Below are positions 44,039-51,991 of a stretch of DNA of 51,991 nucleotides, piece by piece. Each line of letters starts with the position of its first letter. Positions within the stretch are counted from its first letter, which is position 1. This DNA is from an uncultured Rickettsiales bacterium. GTDB lineage: Bacteria; Pseudomonadota; Alphaproteobacteria; Rickettsiales; Rickettsiaceae. Both the position numbers and the translations under genes were made by a program. The stretch spans positions 1 through 51,991 of the forward strand of contig CAJBEU010000001.1 of the NCBI GenBank assembly GCA_903952265.1, in the 5' to 3' direction. The notes under the pieces are model-generated. The model made no database searches. It was not told the origin of the DNA and was given only the letters and a program-made list of their open reading frames with translations.

Positions 44039-46552
44039 ATGCGTGGCTCAAATATACCTAGTAGATACGATTTTGTGTTAATCGAGGCAAAAACACGTGA
44101 ATTTTGGAAACAAAAACTCATCTCGCAATGGAATCCAGAACTAGACAGGGAGGAAAATTTTGTTATAGATACTCCTCCTCCTACAATTTCTGGACATCTG
44201 CACATGGGTCACGTTCTTAGTTATTGCCACACTGATTTCATCGCAAGATTTAAAAGGATGACAGGGAAAAATGTTTTTTATCCAATGGGCTTTGATAATA
44301 ACGGACTGCCAACTGAGAGATTGGTGGAAAAAATAAAAGGTATAAAGGCTAAAGATTTGCCAAGATCAGAATTTACTAAAATGTGTAGAGAGTTGATCAA
44401 TGAGGAAATGCCCAAATTTCATGCTCTGTTTGAAGAGCTTGCTTTGTCTGTTGACTGGTCTTTGTCCTATTCTACGGCAAGCCCGGAAAGCTCTAGATTT
44501 TCCCAAATGTCATTTCTAGATTTAGTACAAAAAGGAGAAATATATCAGGAAGAACAGGCAGTTTTTTGGGATCCTGTAGATGGTACGACTACTTCTCATT
44601 CTGAAGTTGAGGAAAAAGAACAAGTTTCATTGATTTATGACATTGCTTTTGATTTACTTAAAGACACAAATAAAGTTGTCATTGCAACTACTAGACCAGA
44701 GTTACTAGCTGCATGCGTTGCAATTTTCTATCATCCTTTGGATCAGCGATATCAGCATTTAGAGTCTAAATTTGCAATCACTCCTTTATTTGGAGTTAGG
44801 GTTCCAATTCTTGCGGACGAAGACGTTATTCCTTCAAAGGGCACCGGATTAGTTATGTGTTGCACTTTTGGAGACATGCTCGACGTTGCTTGGTGGAAAA
44901 AACACAACTTACCATTGCGACAGACTTTAAATTCTAGCGGCAAAATTGGTGAAATTGATTTTGAATCTATTTCTTTAAATGCTTTAGTTGCTAGGGAAAA
45001 TTTTGCAAGACTTAAAGGCCTCTACGTTAAAGACGCCAGAAAAGAGATTACAAATTTGCTACAGGAAGAAGGGCGATTGATTGATCAAAAAAAAGTGCAA
45101 AATATGGTTAAGTGCGCAGAAAGGTCTGGAGCTCCTTTAGAGATCAGAGTGACAAAGCAATGGTTTATAAAAACTTTGGTCCACAAAGAGGCGCTCTTAA
45201 ATCAAGCCTCAAAGATAACCTGGCATCCAGAAGGTATGAAAGCAAGGTTGGAAGCTTGGATTCAGGGCTTGTCTACGGATTGGTGTATTAGTCGCCAGAG
45301 ATTTTTTGGCGTGGCTTTACCTGTTTGGTACTTAAAGTCTAGTGGTGAGCCTATATTTCCTAGGATGCAAGATTTGCCTGTTGATCCTTTTGTGGATCTT
45401 CCAATGGGATATAGTAGAGAAGAAGTTGTTGGAGATTTAGATGTTATGGATACTTGGGCCACTAGCTGTATTTCTCCTCAAATTAATGCTTTTGGTATTT
45501 CTGAACCCCTTGCTTTGAACCTGGATAGATATTTTAGACTTTTTCCTGCAGACATGCGCCCTCAGGGTCACGAAATCATTAGAACTTGGGCTTTTGGCAC
45601 GATACTTAAGTCTTACTTGCATTCCAAATCTATTCCTTGGAAGAGCATAATGATTAGTGGATGGTGTCTTGCTGAGGACAAGCAAAAAATGTCCAAATCT
45701 CGTGGCAACATTGTGACTCCTGCAAAAATTTTGTCCGAATATGGTGCAGATGTTGTAAGGTATTGGAGTGCAAGTGCAAAACTTGGGGGCAATACTGTTT
45801 TTTCTAAAGATATGCTAGAAGAAGGTAGAAAACTTATAACAAAGCTTTGGAACGCTGCAAGATTTTGTTTAATTAACACCGACGAGCTGACTATAGAAAG
45901 TTCTTTAGAAAAAAAGGTGTGGGGTCAGGTGTGCTGTTTTTCTGACCTTTGGATACTGAGTAGGCTTGACGAGACTATAAAGGAGGTTTCTCAAAATTTT
46001 GAGAAATTTCAATATCATCTAGCAAAACAAAATGTTGTAGCCTACTTTAAAAGAGAATTTTGTGACAGATATATAGAGCTGGTAAAAGCTAGGGCTTTAG
46101 GTCAGAATCATACTTGGAAGAAAAGTGCTCAGATAACTTTGCACTTTTGCATTAGTTCTATACTAAAGCTTTTTGCACCTTTTTTCCCTTACGTCACAGA
46201 AGAGCTTTTTGCGTACTTTGATAAAAGTGGTGCATCTATACATGCCAAAGGCCAGTGGCCATCTTTGAATGGAAAATTAACTAAAGCCTCTGATGTTTTA
46301 CCTTCAATGGAGGTTGCTCTGAGCGTGCTTGATCTTGTTAATAGGGCTAAACAGGCTTCTCCCGGACGGGCTTTAGGAGCTTTGTATTTGCATCTTGGTT
46401 CTGAGTCTATGCCACAAGATTTGATCTTTGATCTAAAAAGCACTCTTTCTGTCAAAGATTTATTTCTGTGTTCTTTTGAAAAAGATTTTCCAATAGATCT
46501 GGTTGTAGCTAAAAACCAATTTTGCTCAGTTGCTGTAGAATTTTTATCGTAG
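44039..46552 (+). CDS. valS: Valyl-tRNA synthetase, short archaeal-like type
   Basis: A class I synthetase of 837 residues from the ATG at 44039, which has TAGG eight bases upstream; a GTG at 44030 is the alternative. The HIGH motif is HLHMGH and the KMSKS motif is KMSKSRGN. Valine-type sequences include ATTRPELL in the editing domain. It is over 100 residues shorter than typical bacterial ValRS, and the stretch before the active-site helix reads PQGHEIIRTWAFGTI, the archaeal/eukaryotic-type wording, where bacteria read TGFDIIFFW. Rickettsial ValRS is known to be of archaeal type, so this supports the placement. It is followed by a 309-bp gap to rpoB. Confidence 0.94.
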   Translation: MRGSNIPSRYDFVLIEAKTREFWKQKLISQWNPELDREENFVIDTPPPTISGHLHMGHVLSYCHTDFIARFKRMTGKNVFYPMGFDNNGLPTERLVEKIKGIKAKDLPRSEFTKMCRELINEEMPKFHALFEELALSVDWSLSYSTASPESSRFSQMSFLDLVQKGEIYQEEQAVFWDPVDGTTTSHSEVEEKEQVSLIYDIAFDLLKDTNKVVIATTRPELLAACVAIFYHPLDQRYQHLESKFAITPLFGVRVPILADEDVIPSKGTGLVMCCTFGDMLDVAWWKKHNLPLRQTLNSSGKIGEIDFESISLNALVARENFARLKGLYVKDARKEITNLLQEEGRLIDQKKVQNMVKCAERSGAPLEIRVTKQWFIKTLVHKEALLNQASKITWHPEGMKARLEAWIQGLSTDWCISRQRFFGVALPVWYLKSSGEPIFPRMQDLPVDPFVDLPMGYSREEVVGDLDVMDTWATSCISPQINAFGISEPLALNLDRYFRLFPADMRPQGHEIIRTWAFGTILKSYLHSKSIPWKSIMISGWCLAEDKQKMSKSRGNIVTPAKILSEYGADVVRYWSASAKLGGNTVFSKDMLEEGRKLITKLWNAARFCLINTDELTIESSLEKKVWGQVCCFSDLWILSRLDETIKEVSQNFEKFQYHLAKQNVVAYFKREFCDRYIELVKARALGQNHTWKKSAQITLHFCISSILKLFAPFFPYVTEELFAYFDKSGASIHAKGQWPSLNGKLTKASDVLPSMEVALSVLDLVNRAKQASPGRALGALYLHLGSESMPQDLIFDLKSTLSVKDLFLCSFEKDFPIDLVVAKNQFCSVAVEFLS

Positions 46553-46861
46553 TATCATGTGTGATTAATGTTTTTAAAAATGATAGTTGCATTTTGTTAA
46601 GAAATGAGGAGACTCAGTTATTCCTTTTTTCTTGACTTTGTTGAAAAAGAATTTTGATAGGTGTGATTTATCTCTCTTTTGTATTAGAATTTCTACCTTT
46701 TAGAGCTTTTTCAATTTTTGAAGTTGTTTGTGGGAATACTTTTTACATTTCTTTTTCTCAACAGAACAGTTTTGCTCTTGTTGCGAATCCTTTACGGAGC
46801 TGCGTTGGATAGATAGTTACCAATAAAAAATTTACATTAGAATTAATTTGGTTTTTTTTGC
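46553..46861. promoter_or_regulatory. Upstream region of the rpoBC operon
   Basis: 309 bp. There is no coding frame and no rplL gene. A possible promoter is TTGACT (46632-46637), a 17-bp spacer and TGATAG (46655-46660), with a good -35 and a weak -10. The leader would be about 195 nt. Several T-rich tracts occur, but no strong hairpin was seen. Confidence 0.35.
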
Positions 46862-49800
46862 ATGATTTTAGCTGGTCAGATGAATAAAATGAGAAAAAAT
46901 TTCGGCAGTAAATCTTCGAGTCATCTAGACTTGGATCTTGCGGATATGCAAATCTCTTCCTATATGGATCATTTTTTGCAATTCAACACTCCCGTTACAG
47001 AGAGGAAAAATTCTGGCTTACAAGCCATGCTTACCTCCATGTTTCCTATTAAGGATTCCGCCAACAGTATCATTCTGGACTTTGTTCAGTATCGTTTTGA
47101 AAACTGTAAGTATGACGTTCGCGAATGCAAAGCTCGTGGAATAAGCTATGTTGCACATATGAAGGTTTTGCTGCGTCTTAAAATTTTTGTTTACGATGAA
47201 AACTTAAAGGCAAACGTAGAAAAGTGTACAAAAGAGCAAGAAGTGCTTCTCTGCGACATACCCTTAATGACTGATTCTGGGACTTTTATCATTAATGGAG
47301 TGGAAAAAGTTGTTGTGGCCCAAATGCACCGATCTCCTGGTGTATTTTTCAATAGCGACGAAAGTAAATTGTACAGCTCTTTAGGAAAAGCTCTATATTT
47401 TGCTAGAGTAATTCCTTACAGGGGATCTTGGCTTGATTTTGAGTTTGACTCAAAAGACATCATGTATTTTCGCATAGACAAACGCAGGAAATTACATGTG
47501 ACTACTTTGCTTCGTGCTCTTGGAATGGATTGGGATGAAATTTTATCATTTTATTATTCCAAAATTGAATACGAATTTGGTCCTAGAGGGTGGGAAACTG
47601 ATTTTGATCCAAAAAACGTCAAGTCTCATAGTCTCAAGAAAGACTTAGTCAATTCCAAAACCGGAGAAGTTTTCGCAAATTCTGGGCAAAGAATGACTCA
47701 ATGGATCGCATCCCAGATGAGAGAGAAAGGCAATACTCGAGTTTTAGTCGACCTTGAAGATATTAAGGGAGCTTATCTGGGAGAAAAATTAACAGGAAAA
47801 GATGGACAGATAATTTTAGAAACTGGAAGTCAGATTGATGATGCCGCTTTGTCTTTGATAGAGCAAAATGGCGTAAAAAAGATATTTACCTTACTTGTAG
47901 ATGAGGAGAGGGGTCCATATATTAGGGATACTCTTTTTGCGGACAAAAATCTTGATCGAGAAACAGCCTTAATTGCAATTTGCAGAGTTTTGCGACCTGG
48001 AGAATTTGCTACCGCAGAAGCCGGTAAAGCTTTGATAGATTCTCTGTTTTTTGATAAAGACCAATACGATCTTTCAACGGTTGGTCGCATAAAACTGAAT
48101 TCAAAGTTAAATCTTTGCATAGCTGAAGATACTTCTGTTTTGACGATTCAAGACATTAAGCATGTTATCAAAGTTCTTGCCGAGGCAAGGGATGGTCGTG
48201 CTGAGATTGACGACGTAGACCATTTGGGAGTAAGACGCGCCAGAACTCCTGGAGAATTAGTAGAAAATCAATTTAGGGCAGGACTTCTAAAGGTGCAAAA
48301 AGGTGTTTTAGAGCGCGTTTCTATGCTTGCTGATCTAGAAGCTACTATGCCTCAGGAATTTGTTAATACTAGATTGTTATCTAGCTCGCTTAGGGAGTTT
48401 TTCAATACTTCTCAGCTATGTCAATTTATGGATCAAACAAATCCTTTGGCAGAAATTACTCACAAAAGACGTCTTTCCGCGCTAGGCCCTGGAGGTGTAA
48501 ATAGAGAAAGGGCTGGTCTTGAAATAAGGGATGTGCATACAACTCACTATGGCAAAATTTGCCCAATTGAAACTCCAGAGGGGCAAAATATAGGTTTAAT
48601 TAGTTCTCTTACGACGTATGCCAGAATAAATTCTCACGGATTTATAGAGACTCCGTATAAGGTTGTGAAAGACGGCAGAGTTACTCAGGATATAGTATAT
48701 CTTTCTGCTCTTGAAGAAGAAAATAGTAACATAGCTCAGGCAAATGTAAGGCTTGGATTGCAAGGAGAGTTGCTGGATCAGTCTATCTTGTGTAGATGTA
48801 GTGGAAACTTTGTTTCTGTGCCCGCTTCGGACGTTCATTTTGTGTGTCTAAATAACATGCAAGTGGTTTCTATTGCTGCGGCATTAATTCCTTTTTTAGA
48901 AAATAATGATGCTAACAGAGCGCTAATGGGATCTAACATGCAAAGACAGGCTGTGCCTTTGCTAAAATCAGAAGCTCCATTTGTTGGAACTGGAGTAGAG
49001 GGCTTGATATCAAGAAATTCTAGCACGTTTTTAACGGCTGCTAGAGATGGAATCATAGAATATTCAGATAGCGAACGTATTATTTTTAGTTCTTACGATG
49101 AAAATAAAGGAATAAAAGTAGATGTGTATAGCCTCTCAAAATTTGAACGATCAAATTATAACACTTGTATCAATCAAAGACCTTTGGTGCGTGCTGGCCA
49201 ACTTGTAAATAAAGGTGATTTTCTGGCTGATGGACCAAGTCTTGACAAAGGCGAATTAGCTCTTGGTAGAAACGTACTAATAGCATTCTTGCCTTTTAAG
49301 GGCTATACATTTGAGGATTCCATCGTGATATCTGAAAGGTTGGTTAAAGAAGACGTATTTACTTCTATTAGAATAGAAGAGTTAGAAGTTGTTGTAAGAG
49401 ATACAAGGCTTGGCCCTGAAGAGATAACCAGGGATCTTCTCAATGTCAGTGAAGAACATCTATCTCATTTAGACGAGGTTGGAATAGTAAATATCGGAGC
49501 CAGAGTTTCTCCTGGTGATGTTCTTGTGGGTAAAGTTACTCCCAAAAGTGAAGCCTTAGTTACTCCAGAAGAGAAGCTTTTAAGAGCCATATTTGGAGAA
49601 AAGGCGCATGATGTTTCAGACTCTTCTCTTTGTGTGCCCTCTGGTATTCATGGAACTGTTATAGACGTTAGAATATTTACCAGACGGGGCGTTGAAAAAG
49701 ATCAAAGGAGTCTCTTGCTTGAAAGGCAAAAGACTGAAGCACTTCTTAAAGATTATGATGATGAAAGTAAAATAGCGGAGAATTTTATTATTAAGCGCCT

Positions 49801-50950
49801 TAGCATTCTCCTAGAGGGACAAAAGATTGATCGCTCTATAAGCGCGGTTTCTTCAAAAGAGCCTTTCATTACGTCTTCCTTCTTAAAGTCTATTGATTCT
49901 GAAAGATGGTGGGATATAGCTTTAGAGGATAAAGAGGTGGCTAAAAAGGTTTTATCACTCAAAGAACAACGCGCCAAAGTTCGAAAAGAATTGCGCAGCA
50001 GGCTTAATGATAGTATTGCAAAGTTGCAAACAGGAGATGAGTTGCCTCAGGGTGCTTTAAAAGTTGTCAAAGTGTTTATTGCTACAAAATGCAAGTTGCA
50101 GCCTGGAGACAAAATGTCAGGAAGGCATGGTAACAAAGGGGTAATTTCCACTATAGTGCCTGAAGAGGATATGCCTTTCTTGGAAGATGGTACTGTTGTT
50201 GACGTAGTGCTTAATTCTCTCGGGATACCTTCTCGTATGAACATAGGTCAAGTATTGGAGACTCATTTGGGTTGGGCGAGCTCTAATTTGGGAAAAAGGT
50301 TTGCAGAAGCTGTTGATTCGATTTCTGAATCAAAGATTGAGTTGACTAGAAAGCTTGTAAGAGATGTATATGAGCCTGAGATTGAATCCAGCTTGTCTGA
50401 TCAAGAGATAATGAATCTTGCTTCTCAGCTCAGAAAAGGCGTGCATTTTGCGACGCCTGTGTTTGATGGTGCAAAAATTGATGACATAAAACGTATGCTT
50501 GCAATTGCTGGCGTGGATGTTAGTGGGCAATCAGTCCTCATTGATGGTAGCACCGGAGAGAGGTTGGATCGCAAAGTCACCGTAGGGTTTCAGTATTTGC
50601 TCAAGCTGCATCATCTTGTCGAAAACAAATTTCATGCTCGTTCCGTAGGTCCGTATAGTCTTATTACTCAGCAGCCATTAGGAGGAAAAATGCATTTTGG
50701 TGGACAAAGACTTGGAGAGATGGAATGTTGGGCGCTTCAGGCATATGGAGCAGCCTATACTCTGCAAGAGATGCTTACTGTAAAATCTGACGATGTAGTT
50801 GGTAGAACCAAAATGTATGAATCTATTGCTAAAGGAGATCACGCTTTTCATTGTGGCGTACCAGAGTCTTTTAACGTGATGGTAAAAGAGCTGCAATCCT
50901 TATGCCTTGACGTAAGACTTGAAAGTAAGGATGACGCGGCAAATAAATGA
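46862..50950 (+). CDS. rpoB: RNA polymerase beta subunit
   Basis: 1362 residues, normal for alphaproteobacterial RpoB. The N-terminus MRKNFG and VVAQMHRSPGVFF are canonical. The rifampicin region reads TSQLCQFMDQTNPLAEITHKRR, in two parts TSQLCQFMDQ and TNPLAEITHKRR, followed by LSALGPGGVNRERAG. Here Cys520, Thr526 and Gln575 replace E. coli Ser512, Asn518 and Pro567, while Asp516, His526 and Ser531 equivalents are kept. GDKMSGRHGNKGVIS and the C-terminal PLGGKMHFGGQRLGEMECWAL are present. The start may be ATG 46862 or, in frame, ATG 46880. It is followed by rpoC 96 bp later. Confidence 0.97.
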   Translation: MILAGQMNKMRKNFGSKSSSHLDLDLADMQISSYMDHFLQFNTPVTERKNSGLQAMLTSMFPIKDSANSIILDFVQYRFENCKYDVRECKARGISYVAHMKVLLRLKIFVYDENLKANVEKCTKEQEVLLCDIPLMTDSGTFIINGVEKVVVAQMHRSPGVFFNSDESKLYSSLGKALYFARVIPYRGSWLDFEFDSKDIMYFRIDKRRKLHVTTLLRALGMDWDEILSFYYSKIEYEFGPRGWETDFDPKNVKSHSLKKDLVNSKTGEVFANSGQRMTQWIASQMREKGNTRVLVDLEDIKGAYLGEKLTGKDGQIILETGSQIDDAALSLIEQNGVKKIFTLLVDEERGPYIRDTLFADKNLDRETALIAICRVLRPGEFATAEAGKALIDSLFFDKDQYDLSTVGRIKLNSKLNLCIAEDTSVLTIQDIKHVIKVLAEARDGRAEIDDVDHLGVRRARTPGELVENQFRAGLLKVQKGVLERVSMLADLEATMPQEFVNTRLLSSSLREFFNTSQLCQFMDQTNPLAEITHKRRLSALGPGGVNRERAGLEIRDVHTTHYGKICPIETPEGQNIGLISSLTTYARINSHGFIETPYKVVKDGRVTQDIVYLSALEEENSNIAQANVRLGLQGELLDQSILCRCSGNFVSVPASDVHFVCLNNMQVVSIAAALIPFLENNDANRALMGSNMQRQAVPLLKSEAPFVGTGVEGLISRNSSTFLTAARDGIIEYSDSERIIFSSYDENKGIKVDVYSLSKFERSNYNTCINQRPLVRAGQLVNKGDFLADGPSLDKGELALGRNVLIAFLPFKGYTFEDSIVISERLVKEDVFTSIRIEELEVVVRDTRLGPEEITRDLLNVSEEHLSHLDEVGIVNIGARVSPGDVLVGKVTPKSEALVTPEEKLLRAIFGEKAHDVSDSSLCVPSGIHGTVIDVRIFTRRGVEKDQRSLLLERQKTEALLKDYDDESKIAENFIIKRLSILLEGQKIDRSISAVSSKEPFITSSFLKSIDSERWWDIALEDKEVAKKVLSLKEQRAKVRKELRSRLNDSIAKLQTGDELPQGALKVVKVFIATKCKLQPGDKMSGRHGNKGVISTIVPEEDMPFLEDGTVVDVVLNSLGIPSRMNIGQVLETHLGWASSNLGKRFAEAVDSISESKIELTRKLVRDVYEPEIESSLSDQEIMNLASQLRKGVHFATPVFDGAKIDDIKRMLAIAGVDVSGQSVLIDGSTGERLDRKVTVGFQYLLKLHHLVENKFHARSVGPYSLITQQPLGGKMHFGGQRLGEMECWALQAYGAAYTLQEMLTVKSDDVVGRTKMYESIAKGDHAFHCGVPESFNVMVKELQSLCLDVRLESKDDAANK

Positions 50951-50955
50951 CTATG

Positions 50956-50985
50956 TTTTTGCCAATTAAGTTTGATTGGCAAAAA
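50956..50985 (+). terminator. 11-bp hairpin in the rpoB-rpoC spacer (attenuator or processing site)
   Basis: TTTTTGCCAAT (50956-50966) pairs perfectly with ATTGGCAAAAA (50975-50985) around an 8-nt loop, 5 bp after the rpoB stop. The descending arm is followed by TGTATAG and not by a T tract, so full termination is unlikely; partial attenuation or RNase processing is possible. Confidence 0.4.
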
Positions 50986-51046
50986 TGTATAGCTGAATTG
51001 AGTTCATAGAAACAGTTTTTTTATTACTTTTTTATTTAAGTAAAAT

Positions 51047-51991
51047 ATGTTTGAAAGAAATTTTGCTCGCTCTAGAGAAGATTCGGATACTCCGAATAAC
51101 TTTGATCTTATAAAGATAGGTATTGCAAGTCCTGAGGTTATTGAATCTTGGTCTTACGGAGAAGTTACCAAGCCAGAAACCATAAATTATAGGACCTTTA
51201 AACCTGAAAGAGGGGGGCTGTTTTGCTCAAGAATATTTGGACCAGTTAAAGACTACGAATGTCTTTGTGGAAAATACAAGCGCTTAAAAAATAAAGGCGT
51301 TGTGTGTCACAAATGTGGAGTAGAGGTAACCGTATCTAGAGTACGTCGCGAAAGAATGGGGCACATTACTTTAGCTGCACCTGTGGTACACGTATGGTTT
51401 TTAAGATCGGCTCCTTCTCGTATAGGCTCTTTGCTTGGCATGTCCATGAAGGACCTGGAGAGAATATTGTATTTTGAATCTTACGTGGTTGTGGACCCAG
51501 GATCCACAAACCTCAAAGCCTATACCTTGCTTACAGAGCAAGAGCTATTTGAAGCTCAAGATCAGCTCGGAATGGATTCTTTTACTGCGGCAATTGGAGG
51601 AGAAGCAATTGAAATGCTTCTCAAAAATTTGGACCTGCAGAAACTTCTAGAGTCTTTAAGAGAAGAGCTTGCAAATTGTGGATCCGAGCTAAAGCGTAAA
51701 AAAATTATTAGATCACTCAAAATTGTTGATAATTTTGTTGAGTCAAATAACAAACCAGAGTGGATGATGATCAAGGTTTTGCCGGTTCTTCCTCCTCAAT
51801 TACGCCCCTTAGTGCCACTTGAAGGTGGAAGGTTTGCAACCTCAGATCTAAACGATCTGTACAGAAGGGTTCTAAATCGCAACAATCGTTTAAAAAGACT
51901 TCTAGATCTTAAAGCGCCTGACATAATTGTTCGCAATGAAAAGAGGATGCTTCAAGAGGCTGTGGACGCTCTTCTTGATAATAGTCGTGGA
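51047..51991 (+). CDS. rpoC: RNA polymerase beta' subunit, N-terminal 315 codons (cut by the window end)
   Basis: The frame from ATG 51047 stays open to the last base. The start MFERNFARS is followed by [27 protein letters not shown] and [14 protein letters not shown], the universal RpoC N-terminus. The zinc-binding Cys quartet is Cys72, Cys74, Cys87 and Cys90. The lid/clamp part [19 protein letters not shown] and the rudder-side [38 protein letters not shown] (in pieces, residues ~245-285) are recognisable. The 3' end lies outside the window. Confidence 0.96.
   Translation, partial: MFERNFARSREDSDTPNNFDLIKIGIASPEVIESWSYGEVTKPETINYRTFKPERGGLFCSRIFGPVKDYECLCGKYKRLKNKGVVCHKCGVEVTVSRVRRERMGHITLAAPVVHVWFLRSAPSRIGSLLGMSMKDLERILYFESYVVVDPGSTNLKAYTLLTEQELFEAQDQLGMDSFTAAIGGEAIEMLLKNLDLQKLLESLREELANCGSELKRKKIIRSLKIVDNFVESNNKPEWMMIKVLPVLPPQLRPLVPLEGGRFATSDLNDLYRRVLNRNNRLKRLLDLKAPDIIVRNEKRMLQEAVDALLDNSRG

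Overview
The window is a 52 kb chromosomal piece of an AT-rich alphaproteobacterium, most likely a host-associated member of the Rickettsiales/Holosporales grade. The evidence is a CtrA-type response regulator, a TrcR-type (DUF1013) cell-cycle regulator, an RpoH-type sigma factor, a short archaeal-type ValRS, a stand-alone (p)ppGpp-hydrolase HD protein, many housekeeping genes on alternating strands, and weak Shine-Dalgarno sequences. No rRNA, insertion sequence, prophage or CRISPR array was found. Genus-level placement is inference.

Region 1 (1-4.8 kb) is the only clearly accessory part. A large repeat-bearing protein enters from the left edge. Its reading frame is open from base 1 through GC-rich 39/42/45-bp repeats, and it carries a second ~30-residue triplicate repeat near its C-terminus. 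After it comes a gene-poor stretch with strong inverted repeats. Next is a frameshifted remnant duplicating the 3' end of the neighbouring hybrid histidine kinase gene, and then the intact kinase on the minus strand.

Region 2 (4.9-14.8 kb) holds pbp1A and miaB (minus), then a plus-strand run: an orphan ABC-2 permease, lipB, lepB, rnc, greA, rpoH, trcR and a xerC/D recombinase. Region 3 (15-22 kb) has a Kef-type cation/proton antiporter, cysS, ctrA behind a recognisable promoter, and uvrB (minus). Region 4 (22-28 kb) has an intergenic region with several DnaA-box-like sequences, tRNA-Leu(GAG), dcd, secB, dapE, tRNA-Leu(UAG), tig, tRNA-Thr(GGT) (minus) and a beta-barrel outer-membrane protein with its own terminator.

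Region 5 (28-38.4 kb) has ruvX and ettA (minus), a lipoprotein metallo-beta-lactamase-fold hydrolase, prmC and dut (minus pair), the HD-domain alarmone hydrolase, tRNA-Asp(GTC), gyrA, rpsU and trhO. Region 6 (38.6-43.8 kb) has an XRE regulator overlapping flgI (the only flagellar gene here), then tatD, miaA, comF-like and a Bax-inhibitor-1 family membrane protein. Region 7 (44-52 kb) has valS, rpoB and the first 315 codons of rpoC. The rplKAJL ribosomal genes that usually precede rpoB are not there.

Functionally the window covers envelope building and protein export (PBP1A, LepB, SecB, Tig), lipoate transfer (LipB), tRNA modification (MiaA, MiaB, TrhO), transcription (GreA, RpoH, RpoB/C), DNA repair and topology (UvrB, RuvX, GyrA, Xer), nucleotide housekeeping (Dcd, Dut) and cell-cycle control (CtrA, TrcR, possibly the hybrid kinase). 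The best candidates for something undescribed are the repeat protein at the left edge and the structured, duplicated region after it.
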